Shown in pieces: positions 9,932 through 21,833 of a stretch of DNA of 64,000 nucleotides. Below the pieces are notes generated by a model. It searched no databases, was not told where the DNA came from, and saw only the letters and a program-made list of their open reading frames with translations. This stretch comes from Viscum album (Eukaryota > Streptophyta > Magnoliopsida > Santalales > Viscaceae), in the NCBI GenBank assembly GCA_963277665.1, contig OY728143.1:532180394-532244393 (forward strand), written 5' to 3'. The position numbers were made by a program, and so were the translations under genes. Positions within the stretch are counted from its first letter, which is position 1. Each line of letters begins with the position of its first letter.

Positions 9932-11023
9932 ATGGCTGGAACCCGAAGAAACCATGTTGATCAATGCAATGGACAATGCAATGATTGCCCTCCTGAAAAA
10001 ACAAATGTTATGGGAGATGGAGTGCAAAATCTTATTTCTATACTTACACAAGCTATGAATCATTCTGGACTTCCAAATGAGCAGAGAAGGGAACAGTATT
10101 CTATTGAGTCCTTCATGAGGCAACGTCCACCTTCTTTAAGTGGGACTTCTGATCCACTTGTTGCTGAACAATGGATCAATACTACTGAAAAGATATTTTC
10201 AGTTCTTCAATGTTCTGAACATGATAAAGTCATCTTAGCAGTGTATCGTTTGGAAGGTGATGCTGATAAATGGTGGAATCTTATCAAGAATACGAGGCCA
10301 AGAGATGAAATTGAGTCCATGGAATGGGACGAGTTCAAGAACTTGTTTTTCAGTAAGTACTTCCCTCGTATTCTTCGAACAAAGATGGAAAAGGAATTTC
10401 TTGAGCTGAAGTTGAAGGATGAGGAATCTGTTGGTATATACGAAGCAAATTTTACAAGACTTGCAAGGTATGCATCTGGCATTATCATCCAACCTGAAAG
10501 TAAACTTGATCGATTTTTCAGTGGCTTAAAACCAAGTTTTCGAAGGGCATTAGCTATAAGAGACTTCAGTAGCTATGAAGAAATGGTGCGTTGTGCTATC
10601 AAGGTAGAAATGGAAGTTGGTGTTACATATCCATCTCATGGTTTTGAAAAGAAACGAAAGATGGAGTTCAAGGAGAAATCTCAAAATAATGGTGAAAAGA
10701 AGATGAATGTTTCCTTATGCACAAAGTGTGGAAAGAAGCATGGTGGAGATTGTCTTAAAGGGACTAGAAAAAGTTTTAAGTGTGGAAAAGAAGGTCATCG
10801 AGTAGCTGAGTGTCGAAATAATGGAAAAAGGGTTTCTAATGACGTGAACAAAGCAAACACTGCAGAGAACGCACCACCAACACTTCAATGTTTCAAGTGC
10901 AAGGAGATGGGACATTATGCCAATAAATGCCCTAATCCAAGGGTTAGTGACGATCAACATGAGCAACCACTTAAGGCAAAGGAAAAAAGGGAAGTCACAT
11001 GCGATCTCTATTGGCAATGTTGA
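9932..11023 (+). CDS. gag: Gag capsid/nucleocapsid protein of element 1
   Basis: This 363-residue frame starts at ATG (MAGTRR), and the same start context is found, mutated, in elements 2 and 3. Residues ~75-205 form the retrotransposon gag domain (LEGDADKWWNLI and a YFPRIL segment). It would package element RNA into cytoplasmic particles. Three zinc knuckles follow: C263-x2-C-x3-H-x3-C274; 281-294, in which the first cysteine is serine (S281); and C320-x2-C-x4-H-x4-C333. The frame ends early relative to the shared gag-pol frame of element 2. An A-run near 10980 shifts it out of the frame that would read GKSHAIS, and that frame itself stops near 11046. It is the only sizeable intact retroelement frame in the window. 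Confidence 0.92.
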   Translation: MAGTRRNHVDQCNGQCNDCPPEKTNVMGDGVQNLISILTQAMNHSGLPNEQRREQYSIESFMRQRPPSLSGTSDPLVAEQWINTTEKIFSVLQCSEHDKVILAVYRLEGDADKWWNLIKNTRPRDEIESMEWDEFKNLFFSKYFPRILRTKMEKEFLELKLKDEESVGIYEANFTRLARYASGIIIQPESKLDRFFSGLKPSFRRALAIRDFSSYEEMVRCAIKVEMEVGVTYPSHGFEKKRKMEFKEKSQNNGEKKMNVSLCTKCGKKHGGDCLKGTRKSFKCGKEGHRVAECRNNGKRVSNDVNKANTAENAPPTLQCFKCKEMGHYANKCPNPRVSDDQHEQPLKAKEKREVTCDLYWQC

Positions 11024-11045
11024 ATATGACAATGATGTGGTGGAA

Positions 11046-12291
11046 TGATTAAGTGTTTATGTAATGGGATTCCAAAATAATGATGTATCATGTAGTATTG
11101 GAATATTTATGTATTGGTCTAATGTGGTATTCAAAGTAATTGAGATATTATGCGCATAATAAAGGGAAAACGAGAAAATTAAATGTTTAACAGTATTCAT
11201 GAGCTCATGATTGATATAAGGACTAAGTGATATCATGGTTTGAGTATATAGAATTTTGAGGATTTTGGTATGTGGAAAGTGTTAGATTTTAACTGCATTC
11301 ATGTTTTCACTAAGGTATTCAATAGAATACATGATTAAGGACTTTGAATGTTTGGAATGTGACCAACAAAACATATCTTATGATATATGGGGATCGACGA
11401 TGGTGTTAAATCTCTGGTAATCATTTTCACTATGTTATGAGAGTGGACTGCAGTATTATGGATAAGCCTAAAGAATTGGAATGGATTATGTTGTACATAA
11501 GTTATTATTGATTAAGGATAGAAGTTCTCTCGATATTATTGAATATAGTTTTAGAAAAAGGACAACCTGCAGGACGGGCGACAGCCCATCGCTTCGGACA
11601 AGGCTGTGGGAATCGAACCCACAACCGAAGTGCGACTGGCCTTTATCGCCTACCACTGGCCTACTAGAAGTCCCTGTTTAGTAGAAACTAGTTTTATTTT
11701 ATTAAGCGGTATGATATATGAAGTATAAGTTCATTTTTGGAACCATATACGATTAATCTCACTATATGATGGACTTATAACTTTTTCTAACCTTTTGTTT
11801 GAAATAGATGGAATGACCCATCCTTCTATCACATGATCTGCTAATGCTTCACGAATAACAAATTCAACTTCATTTCTTTATGATATGAAGTGGAAATTGT
11901 TCAATTCGCGAACAACAGTGAGATTGTAACAAAATCATGTAAGTATTTCTTTTAATTCATCAACTTTAGGGAATTGATCTTGAAAACCAAAAATGGTGTC
12001 CTAGTGATCTTATATCTGATTAATCAGATGGTACCTTAGATCGTCACAAATTTATGGCTTTGTGATTGCTAGATTTTCCATAGCCATGTTCTCTACCACT
12101 CTCCATCAGAACATGATGGTTAGATTTCTCTTCCATATCAATATTTTCACCTATGTGGAAACCCAGTGACTAGTTTATTTGGGTAATCGTTACATTTCAT
12201 AGGTTATTTTTTAAAGCCAAGTTTTGGTATTCCTTTTTACGATGTGGGTTTCTATTAAAGAAACTTTTGAATAGTAAACCATTTATAATCC
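11046..12291 (+). other. Non-coding stretch replacing pol in element 1
   Basis: Similarity to element 2 runs through the first codons after gag (VEYDN-VV) and stops at about 11046. It resumes at about 12292 (GACGAATTTTGAGGGCGAAATTC), just before the purine tract. The ~1.25 kb between has no open frame of note and no similarity to pol. Its only recognisable content is the tRNA-like unit at 11562-11674. Confidence 0.75.
11562..11674 (-). repeat. tRNA-derived SINE-like unit in element 1
   Basis: On the minus strand the unit starts GGGACTTCTAGTAGGCCAG and has an A-box-like TAGGCCAGTGGTAGG. It also has a perfect T-arm, GTGGG-TTCGATT-CCCAC (11606-11622), containing the B box GGTTCGATTCC. It ends GTCCTGCAGGTTG. 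The anticodon arm does not fold convincingly and only four acceptor pairs fit, so it is not a working tRNA gene. A homologous unit sits at the same place in element 3 (57587-57698). It could be an old SINE insertion or a captured tRNA. Confidence 0.75.
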
Positions 12292-12320
12292 CGACGAATT
12301 TTGAGGGCGAAATTCATTTT

Positions 12321-12333
12321 AAGGGGGGTAGAA
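12321..12333 (+). promoter_or_regulatory. Polypurine tract, element 1
   Basis: AAGGGGGGTAGAA ends directly at the 3' LTR. The same 13 bases occur at 39001-39013 in element 2. It primes plus-strand cDNA synthesis. Confidence 0.9.
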
Positions 12334-15300
12334 TGTAACAACCCGAGATTTTATGAAAAATCTTCTTTTTAATTTTATTAATGTCTTGTGTTGTACGCTA
12401 CACCAAAAGGAGCTTGCACAACACGCATCTTTGACTTTCCTTGCATTACACGCAATCGCAACCTTCCTCGATAGCGTGTGTAGTACGCAATACCGAGTTT
12501 CACTAAACAACGATATGCTATTAAAATATTATTAAAACTAGCCGTTATGAAGAGTAATAACCACTTTTTGAAATTTTCTAAATTTTATTTTTCAAAATGG
12601 ACTTCATTTTTTGGATCCGGAATATCGAAATTCGCCTATGGTGAAATTTTGGTATTTTTCTGAAAACTTTCAATTTTTGATGAATAGTGAAACCACTAAG
12701 TGGTAGGTAAAAAACTGAATTTTGCATAAAACATAATTTTACCGCTTCTGTGAATGGAATTTCAAAAATCCGACAGACACGGTTGATATCAGTAATTAAA
12801 ATTTGGTTCAATGAGATAAAAATAATTTTTTGGTGAATAGTAACTTTTTACTATTTTTACCGTGGTTAATAGTAAATAGGGTAACTAAGGGTAAATATTA
12901 TTTTAATATTACCCTAACACACGTCCTAATTCTATTGGACAAGTGTAATTCTACCAAAAACAAACTTAAGAATAAAATATGACCATTTAGGCCCACTTGG
13001 ATTAGATTAGGACATTTATTATTAATTTATTTAAAGAAGGGTTAAAATAGTTAAAATCAAAGTTTAATAAGTAAATCATTTTTAATATGGGGTTATACAT
13101 AAGATAAATTCGATTGTAAATATTAATTAGAAATCTAAAAGGGTTTCCTACATGATGGTATTTTATTTGTAATTTTTAGACATCAAATAATTTAATTTAT
13201 ATATGACACAATGATGATGATGTAATTATCTTATTAATGAAATATTGACATAATTGATAATATAAATACCAAAATAAATGTAATTTAAGCCTTTTTATGA
13301 ATTCCACGAATTTTCTAGGTTACTATGATATATTAGTGTTGATTTAATCAACTTGGTTCGAACATATAATTCTGTTATGACTTTCACAAAAATCATATAT
13401 CAAATAGTGTCAAAATTGACACAAAGTAGTTTTTAAATCCAATATTATATTATTAATTGTTATTTTATTCCTAAAAATCTAAGGTTCGGCCAAATGACTT
13501 AGATAAGGATATATATATTAATAATAAACAATTTAGGGTTCGTTTATCATGTTATAGTATGTGTATTAACCATATAGTGAAAGAAAACAAAAAGACACGG
13601 TAAAAGTTAAATTATTTAACTTAGAGTTAAATCTAATTGATAAGGTTAAAATAATACCCTAAACTTGTCTAAATCTTATTGGTTGATAGGATTTCGACCC
13701 TTCCCCACTTTATCTTCGAAATAAAACCCTTTGGAACCATTATAAACCGATTTTGACTTTAATATAAAATAATATTTTGAGATATTCCAAAGGTGCCCCT
13801 CTCCTCCCCTATAAAAGGACACCTCCTCCCCCTCCTCCTCACACCAATTTGAGCACTCAAGCACGGCCAAACCCTGCCAAAATCTCTTCTACACTTCCCT
13901 AGAAACATCCTAGAGGTTCTGGTCTTCCTCAAAGACCAATTTTAGTGCCCTAAGAGGAGGTCTCAAAGAGGCGCTTCAAAGAAGAGGTAATTACCGTTAC
14001 CAATTCTTTCATCTTTATTTCTTCTTCCACTTCTTCTTCTTAGGTTGTTTCATTATGAAGTAATAACATCAGTATCACTCATATACTGATATGTTATTAT
14101 AAGTACGAAACAACCCTATTTCACCATCTATCCATCCTACGGAAAAAGAAATCACCGTGCGTGCGTACGTACGGAATACCGTCTCCACGCCGTGGTGTAA
14201 TCTATTTTCCACCACCACCTTACATGGATGGGTATAATGGTGTAAAGAATAACTATACATAGTTATTAAAACATCATATTGATTCTGATATATTGTATAA
14301 TCCACTCCAATTCAGTTCAATATTTATGGAAATGATATCATCGCTCGTGCGTACGTACGGAATACCGTCTCCACGACGCAATGAGATTCATTCTCCATGT
14401 TAACCATTTAAGAATGATTATAAAGTATATATAAGAAATAATAATGAAATATATGACATTATAAAGCTACTGGATTTATGTATATATATATATATGTATG
14501 CCATATTCTTACTTCCATTCAAGACAATAAGGAAATGAATACAGCTTTCATGCGTACGTACGGACTACCGTCTCCATGAACGGTGTTTTTCATTTCATTT
14601 ATCTATCTATTATATATATATATACTGAATATATATGATATATAAATCATATTTTGTATTCTGGAAGTAAGTAAATAATGATATAAGTAATAATAATGTC
14701 AAGAACAACAAGTCAAAACACCTACGATAAATGAAACGATTTTACCCAAAACGCTTCTTTAACATGGAATTTACAAAAGAACGGGTAATATAATGTCATA
14801 AGTGAACCATATATGATATCATAACAATTAATATGATTCTGTAATAAGTCAATGACATTATTTAAATCATTATACAGGAGGTTCAGACACATACGAAGGA
14901 AATCGGACCTAAGGTAAGGGAAATATCACAATCTCATTTTTATCCGAGATTGTTTATTCGTAAGTATTTACTGGGGTGTATTTTATCATCCACATCCATG
15001 TTTCATAAATATGTAATATTATTTCCATCCACCTACAATTGTTTAAACCCATTTTTACCCTTTGGTGAGTTTTTAGTAAAAGAAATGAAAGGAATCTTTT
15101 GTCGTTTTTCGTACGAGGTACTTTTTGACTTTTCCGACAAAAATACAAAGAATGTTTTTTTAACTTATACGGAACGAACGAATTTCTACTGTTTTATAAA
15201 GCCTTATTTTCATGAAGATTACTCTAAAAGATTTCATGACTATTTTCAATAAAATCCCTTTCTTTTAAAATTGCATGATGTTTTGTGAAAAGAAATTGAT

Positions 15301-16191
15301 TTTGAAGAAGAAAGGATATTTTCCTCAAGAATTCAATTCAAGTGTTTTATCAAAATTATTTTCCATCTAAGATAATAAAGGGTTCTGTTTCTATCCATAT
15401 TTTTACATTGATTTGACTATGTTGTGATGGAATTATGTTTATGAATTCCTTTATCTCATATGAATTGATTTATGATGTCATGATGTTTCAAGAATCCCAT
15501 TTTTGTTACATGTGTTATGCGATGATGTATGTTTTATGATTATGTGGAACACATAAGAAAGGATTCATTATAAGATGGGTGGGACCTATATCTCCCTCAA
15601 ATGCATTGGGTAATGATTTTATATCTCATGAGATAGACAGGGCTGGAACGGTAGGTTATACCGGTTCAGTGAAACAGGACTGAAACGAGGGTTACTCGAT
15701 TCAGAAAGGGACTTTGTCCACTAAGATAGTCTTGGAAATTAGTCTTGACTAACAAGAAATGATTCTCTATGATTATGTGTGTATTCCACAAAGTTTCAGG
15801 TTTTATGTTATGATTATTGGGATTACTTTTCACTGCCATGATTTATCCCATGATTATGAAATTATGCTCTCTTTTGCAGGTTATGATTTCCAAAATGTTA
15901 TGTTCTTATGAATATGATGTGATTGATATTTATTTTTTTTACCCTTACCGAGCATTTGAGCTCACCCTTTTATGTTTTCTTTTCCCCAGGATATAAAGAA
16001 AGGTTTTAGGTAAAAAAAAGGAATATCTTTATGGGAGATTTTGAAGATCTTTCACCACAATTAGAAGATTATAGTTCGAGTTTCCAAAGACACTAAACTA
16101 TTACGGTCCTTGTGTGTGTGTTTTTGTAATGTACTAAGTATTCCGCAAAAGTAATGTAAAGTACATGTACGATAAGCTTCGGGTCGCTACA
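12334..16191 (+). repeat. Element 1 3' LTR (3,858 bp)
   Basis: It is nearly identical to 5834-9693. It carries the same TATA box (13810-13818), donor (exon end 13986), hairpins HP1-HP3 (14141-14210, 14326-14399, 14531-14596) and 36-nt exon (14878-14913). The HP3 core here reads ACGG-ACTA-CCGT, restoring the inner stem that is weak in the 5' copy. The HP2 right arm has one unpaired change (GCGATGA to GCAATGA). Confidence 0.95.
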
Positions 16192-16196
16192 CACCC
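16192..16196. repeat. Target-site duplication CACCC, right copy for element 1
   Basis: It repeats 5829-5833 directly after the LTR end TCGCTACA. Element D coding resumes at 16197. Confidence 0.95.
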
Positions 16197-16900
16197 CACG
16201 GTGACAAACTTGTCCAAACAAAACCACACTGCAATAGAATATCAAGCTGTATACGTAGCTCTCGTAAGTCAGAAGGGGCCATCCTATACGGAGACATAGA
16301 GATAGGAGACGCTCCTGGCTTTAGCTCGATCCCAAACTCGATCTCTCTTTGAGGGGGTAACACTACATCCTCTTTTTGAAAGACATCAGGGTGCTCCTAT
16401 ACGACCCTAGGAAATACCAATTGCTGAACCAATGAAGAACTCAACATCATCTCAGCCATCATGGATGATAAGGATTGAACTCTACTATGACTCATCCGAG
16501 GATCTCTCTCACCAAAAAACACCACTTTCTCTTCATCTGCATCAAAGAAAAATACCTTCTTCATGTAGCAATCTGCAGTAGCCAACATCAAATACAACCA
16601 ATCCATGCTGAGGATGACATCATATAGTTGTATTCATAATCATAGGAAATCTACCCATGAGCGTTGTTTCCCCAACACTAGCTCACGGTCTCTACATACT
16701 TCAAACAAGTCATCTTGACCTCCAACTCACGTAGTCAACGCCAAGGGCACTGGAATCCTCACTAACTCAAGTCCCAAAGCATGGACAAGGGTAGGTGATA
16801 TGAAGGAGTGGGTGGCTCCTGAATTAAACAAGGAATAAACCATGGTAGAAAACAAGAAAATGGTACCTCGAAAGATATCTGGCTCACCTGGGGCTGGCAA
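16197..16900 (-). pseudogene. Element D protease and pre-RT region, inactive
   Basis: On the minus strand, 16870-16780 reads a retropepsin-type start, and MDWL follows near 16606. The catalytic triad that is normally D-S/T-G appears as FNSGATHSF, with Asn encoded at 16823-16825 in place of the catalytic Asp. Toward 16197 the frame reads the linker into reverse transcriptase (PYRMAPSDLREL, then SLSPWG), which abuts the element 1 insertion. The protease would cut the polyprotein, but the Asp-to-Asn change should abolish activity. Confidence 0.82.
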
Positions 16901-17986
16901 TGCTAGAGCATGAAGCTGACCACGACCTCATCCACAATGTCTCTGACCCTGATGAAAACCACCACCATGACAGTGCTCTGCTCTTTGAGGACGGGGAGCA
17001 TCATGGTGTTGTCCTCTACCAGCTCCATCTACCCTATGGTGATCTAACGGTGGTGCAACCGGCTGCTGTTGCCTCAGCTGGAACTGCCTCAATGGAGGAA
17101 CATGGAGTGGAGTGCCCAGTGCACGATGAATTCTCTGAAAAGTCGGGCACTCCCGCTGCAGATGACCACGACCACCACATGAAAAACAAGCGTCTGATCC
17201 CTTGGCATAGGCCTGAGAGTTGCTTCCTCTAGAGAAACGAGATGGGAAGGGTTGGGACCTACACTCAGGTGAATGAAAACTCTTCTGCCCTGAAAATTAG
17301 GAAACTTGAACCACAGCTCTGCTTCATGAGTAATCATGATGATTCCCCTCTCGTGACGATACGGTCCTTGCCAAAGTCCTCTCAACAACCTCTACCCTCA
17401 CCAACTCCACATGATATGTCTTCGGCATAAATGGGGTGACATGGCGCTGGATCTTTGGACGCAAAGACTCCTCGAAATTCCACGCCCTGGCCTCCTCATC
17501 TGGTAACAGGTCTGAAGCATATCGTAGAAGGTTCCTAAAATTGTTTCCAAACTCTCAAACACTGGAGGTCCCCTGTCGAAGGGTAAGAAGCTCCTGTCGA
17601 CTGGACGCCTTCGAATTTGATGAAAGAAACTCAACTCTAAACCTGTCTCGAAACTCCTCCCATGAGATAGCTAACTCCTCACGATCCCCGAGGAACATGA
17701 ACCACCACTTCCTTGCTGCTCCACGTAGCATCGTCACAACCAAGGACACCCAGTGTTCCTTTCGAGCACGAATCGACCTGAAGCCTATCTCGACCTCCTC
17801 CAACCAGTCTTCTATGACTGCATCTGAAATGGAGCCCTCATACTTCTGTTGACTCTATCACTGAAACTCTTAGAGTGTTTTCCTCCAAGTGTCATCGTTG
17901 TCAACCTCTACCCAGCAGCGATCTGCTAGAACAGCCTGCTAGAAATCTTCTGTGCAAACTTGACAAGGACGTCGACCTAGATCCAT
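16901..17986 (-). pseudogene. gag: Element D gag, decayed
   Basis: A probable start codon lies at 17986 (MDLGRRPCQVC on the minus strand), followed by in-frame stops. 17803-17555 keeps the gag core: EEVEIGFRSIRA, then MLRGAARKWW and WEEFRDRFRVEF. A zinc knuckle CFSCGGRGHLQREC (C-x2-C-x4-H-x4-C) is read at about 17195-17145 in another frame, so at least one frameshift separates core and knuckle. It differs clearly from the gags of elements 1-3 and marks a different gypsy family. Confidence 0.85.
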
Positions 17987-18357
17987 ACCTGTAAAATAGA
18001 ACTGTTAGAGATCCTAAGCCTAGACTATGGAAGACTCAAAATTAATAAAATAATTTCTTTCTTTTAATAATTTTAGGTTAACCTATCCCAAGCTCTACCC
18101 ATTCAAACACAGGCGCAAAGAAGAATGATGCATGATACTTTCCTAGGTATCTACCCTGCAACCAGTATCACTTTGCTTAGTAGCCATCGCAAACTTAAAG
18201 GTCTATGAAACAGATCATAGGGGACCCTAAATGCCTATTTCCCCACCGGTCTCATGTTTTTACCCCACTTTCTAAACATGAATGAAACCTTTTCCCTACC
18301 ATCCCATGCAACCTAATCTGTGCCTAACTCCAAACTCCATCCTATCAATCAACCAGA

Positions 18358-18369
18358 CCTCTTATACCA
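18358..18369 (-). promoter_or_regulatory. Degenerate primer-binding site, element D
   Basis: The minus strand reads TGGTATAAGAGG, a two-mismatch match to the initiator tRNA-Met site TGGTATCAGAGC. It sets the inner end of LTR B at about 18370-18378. Confidence 0.65.
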
Positions 18370-18375
18370 CTCTTT

Positions 18376-21300
18376 CACGACCCCCTCCCCACAAAGTGTA
18401 CCCCTCCTGGTCCGGAAATGTGAGAAGCAAGATAATGATCCCCAAGTCCCGCTTCCAGTGGGCCTCTGGTTGGAGACTAGCACCGAGGGTATAGTAAACA
18501 CAAAAATGGGATGCATTACCCACTAAGAGAACACGTGCGGAAGAGAGAGATAAGATAGACACCAATAAACTACAACTCTGAACTGAAATATAAAAGAAAC
18601 ACAAGTACATATATGAAATGTCATGAAAAAGTACTAAAACTGAAAGGGGAAACTAAAGGTACCCAAAAGAAAGTAAAACGACAGCGACCATAAGCCCGAA
18701 CAGCTCCTCCAACAACAAGCTAGTAGTAACCAGCTTGATCTCCAACGTGCTCCAAGTGACCTGAGAAAAATTGTTTATATATGCATAGGGTGATTATAAC
18801 AGTATACTCAGTAGGATCTTCCCCAAGCCTCTTGTGTAAAAGTAAAGAAAGGATGCTAAAGCCTAGTGAATTACAAGTGAAACTAACTCGTCACCTAAGC
18901 AGGTATACTAAGTTCCCAAACTCACCATGGACACTCTCTCCAAGTAACGCATACACGAATATAGCATATAATGAAAAATATCAAGGGTACCCTGCTACTA
19001 CATCCCCACTAGTTTCTCGCATTTCCCCAATGACATACGTCATGTGCATCTCTTTCCAAAGTCTTTCCCGTAGAGACCTGGGTTATGCTCCACAATCTGG
19101 GAATCGTGCACCATGAAGGATTTCCCGCGGACACCTGGGTGAAGCACCACACCATCCTCACAACCAGAAGTTACCAGGTAAGTTCTGGGAGCCACCAAAG
19201 CCCGCATAACGTGTATTAAACATCAGGTACTATACCTCAAGACATTATATCCCATACAACGAGTAGGGATACTCAAGCCATCACAGCCTATACATGCTAC
19301 ACCTATAGTAGTCCATAGGATACTATATCTAGAATATATGTGTGTGAAATAACTACAAGCCATTATAAGCCTCTACACACATAAATGGGGAAACAAACTA
19401 TTGTGCCTATTGGCACACGTATCTACCAAGAGAAGAGAGCGGGGCCAAAGGTGGTAGTTATCCATTAGACCTCCCATCAGAATTTTGGGGAAAACACCCC
19501 CCAAGGCTCAGAATCCATGGGGTGTCAGTCGCCCTTACCGACATGGTGGAGTACCGTATAGAAACACAAAAAGTACAGAATATATATATAACTCACATCC
19601 AAACTATGGGAATTACCTAGTCTTAGATACAACTGCAGCTAACGTCTCTCAGACTCCAGGCTGCTACTTGTAAGACTAGGTGTCCTATAAGCACACAACC
19701 ATTTGAAGAACTTTATTAGATTACTCCATTCTCATTTTATAATTTCAATTGTACGTTAATTAGTTATGTAAACATTAATTAACCATGAATAATTTAACAT
19801 TAAACTTCATTAGCATCACACCCAAAATCAACTGCTCCTTTTAAGATTCACATCACCTTTAAATTCCAGTATCTACCTCCCCGTGGATTATCACCATTTA
19901 ATCAACCTTTCATTACAGAATTACATTCCCATATTCCCAGGCATTATAGAAAAGAATCCTACGCTACTAAACACAAAGGGGAATCAACACGGTGAGTAGA
20001 TATACTACCCATCGAGTCTTTGCAGCCTATAGCAAGAGCATAGACACATTCTACCTCGAGAGGTTAAACACGGAAAGCACGTGGCATAACCCGTGTGTCT
20101 TCACCTCCTTTGGAAGGAGGGTAAGCAGGAACAGCTTCCTTGAGCAGTGGGGGAAAGTAAAGAAGATAAACAACCAAACAAAACCACTAACATCCAGCCA
20201 TCACATCCATCCCATACCATCATCCTTGGTGTCCTCCCTTATACCCACATGCATAAGATAATGCATCCTGCCACCCTAGGCATCATCCACTGCCACAACA
20301 AGATGTCCCCATGGCTCCACATACCACAACAGCCATCCATGATCACGTCACATCACAAGCAGTAAGAAAACACAACATCACATCAATGGGCTATTGACAC
20401 TTTAACAATCAAGAGGGTAACTTAGAACCCTTTATGAAATTCTCACACAATCTATTCTTTAATCCATATTGAATTAGCGTATTTGTTATTCGTAGGTTCC
20501 AATTACAGGATACCTAATTAGTAAGCTATCACAATTAAATAACCTTGCTTACGTCCCTAATTTGATTAACCTCATAATATAACAACTACAACAACGACTA
20601 CAACAAGATTCATTTACATGAATATTTATCTTTAGCCAAACAATTAACAATTAATTCCAGATTTAAGTTCATTATAAATTTCCATCAAGAATGAAAAACT
20701 AATCAATGAATCCATAGATATCACTCTATCTAGTAAAACATGAGGCAAACCGTTATCACGGTACAATGTAACAACATGTGATCAACCAAATCATTTAATA
20801 TGGTTCAAGTATTTAGTTAGGTTAATTTCATTATTATCCAAAGGGCTAAATCAGGAAAATTATATGATTTCACATATACAATTATAGAAGCCATGAATCC
20901 CCTACCTTGAAGTGTTCTTGACATCATTTATCCACACAACGGGTCACAATCCTCCTCTCACGACAACTGCATCCACCAGAGGATGCCATGGTACGACAGT
21001 ACCAACCAACCCCAAGAAAAACCAATTATAATCATGGAAATTATGTGGTATAATTTGTATGGGAGAAACAAGAGAATATGATCCCCAAAGGAATGATGAT
21101 AAATCTTACCTTATTGGGACGATTGACCGACACAACTGAGTTGCATCCAAAATAGAGGAGAAAAAATCTGAGGATTAGGGTTTGATTGTGAAACTCCTAA
21201 GAGAATGATTGAAAGGTTTTAGTTTCTCTTAGCTGAGGACAAAGAGGAAGAACAAGAGACAATGATATCTGGTTTCTTTTTGAATATTTAATGAGGCGAC

Positions 21301-21833
21301 AGTTTAAGATCCGGTTAATTCTCCATTAAAAACGGATCACATTAACCCACGTGGTTTGAACAAGTAAATACATCACATCCTTAGGAATAATTAATATAGG
21401 ATTTATGGCCTTTGAATCAGCCATAAAGACCTTAAAATAAGTCTTTAAATGTATTTTATGTCAAAAGAAATGTCAAAAGGGGCGAAACTATTGGAAGCTG
21501 GAAACACTGTTCATATACTCAAAATTTGGAAAAGGAAAGAATAGGTGACACTTAGAAGGTCACCGTTCTATAAACACTATTCAAAAATGTGATATTTTGC
21601 AAAGGAAAGAATAGGTGGCACTTATAAGGTCACCTTTTTGGAAACACTGTTCACAAATGTGAAATTTGGCAAAGGAAAGAAATGTTTATCGATGCAGCTC
21701 ACTGTTATGGAAACACTGTTCACAGAACTCAAAATTTGGAAATGTGTTGGGGATAAGTCACCTTGACCTCCCGGAACACCTCCAACACCACATTTTCACA
21801 AATTAATGGCCCGGAGAGTTCTGGGCCATTACA
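18376..21833 (-). repeat. LTR B: upstream (5') LTR of element D
   Basis: About 3.46 kb, reading on the minus strand from TGTAATGGCCC at 21833 to near the primer site at 18369. 18885-21833 aligns along its length with LTR A. It includes about four units of the GAAACACTGTTCA tandem repeat at 21500-21740. The outer target duplication cannot be tested because the left end of element D is outside the window. Confidence 0.85.

Larger units (their letters stand above)
5834..16191 (+). mobile_element. Element 1: gag-only gypsy retrotransposon (TR-GAG type), complete
   Basis: This is a 10,358-bp element with two LTRs of 3,860 and 3,858 bp, TG...CA ends and a CACCC target duplication. Its internal region is only 2,640 bp and holds a tRNA-Met primer site, one gag frame, a tRNA-like unit and a purine tract, but no protease, reverse transcriptase, RNase H or integrase. 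By eye, about eight differences separate the first ~330 bp of the two LTRs, so it is recent but not brand new. The LTR, primer site and purine tract closely resemble those of element 2, which has pol. The inference is that it was mobilised in trans by enzymes of an element-2-like partner. Confidence 0.93.

Noticed and set aside
11562..11674. Functional tRNA gene on the minus strand
   Set aside because: The T-arm is good but the anticodon arm and most of the acceptor stem do not pair. It sits inside a retroelement and recurs in a second one.
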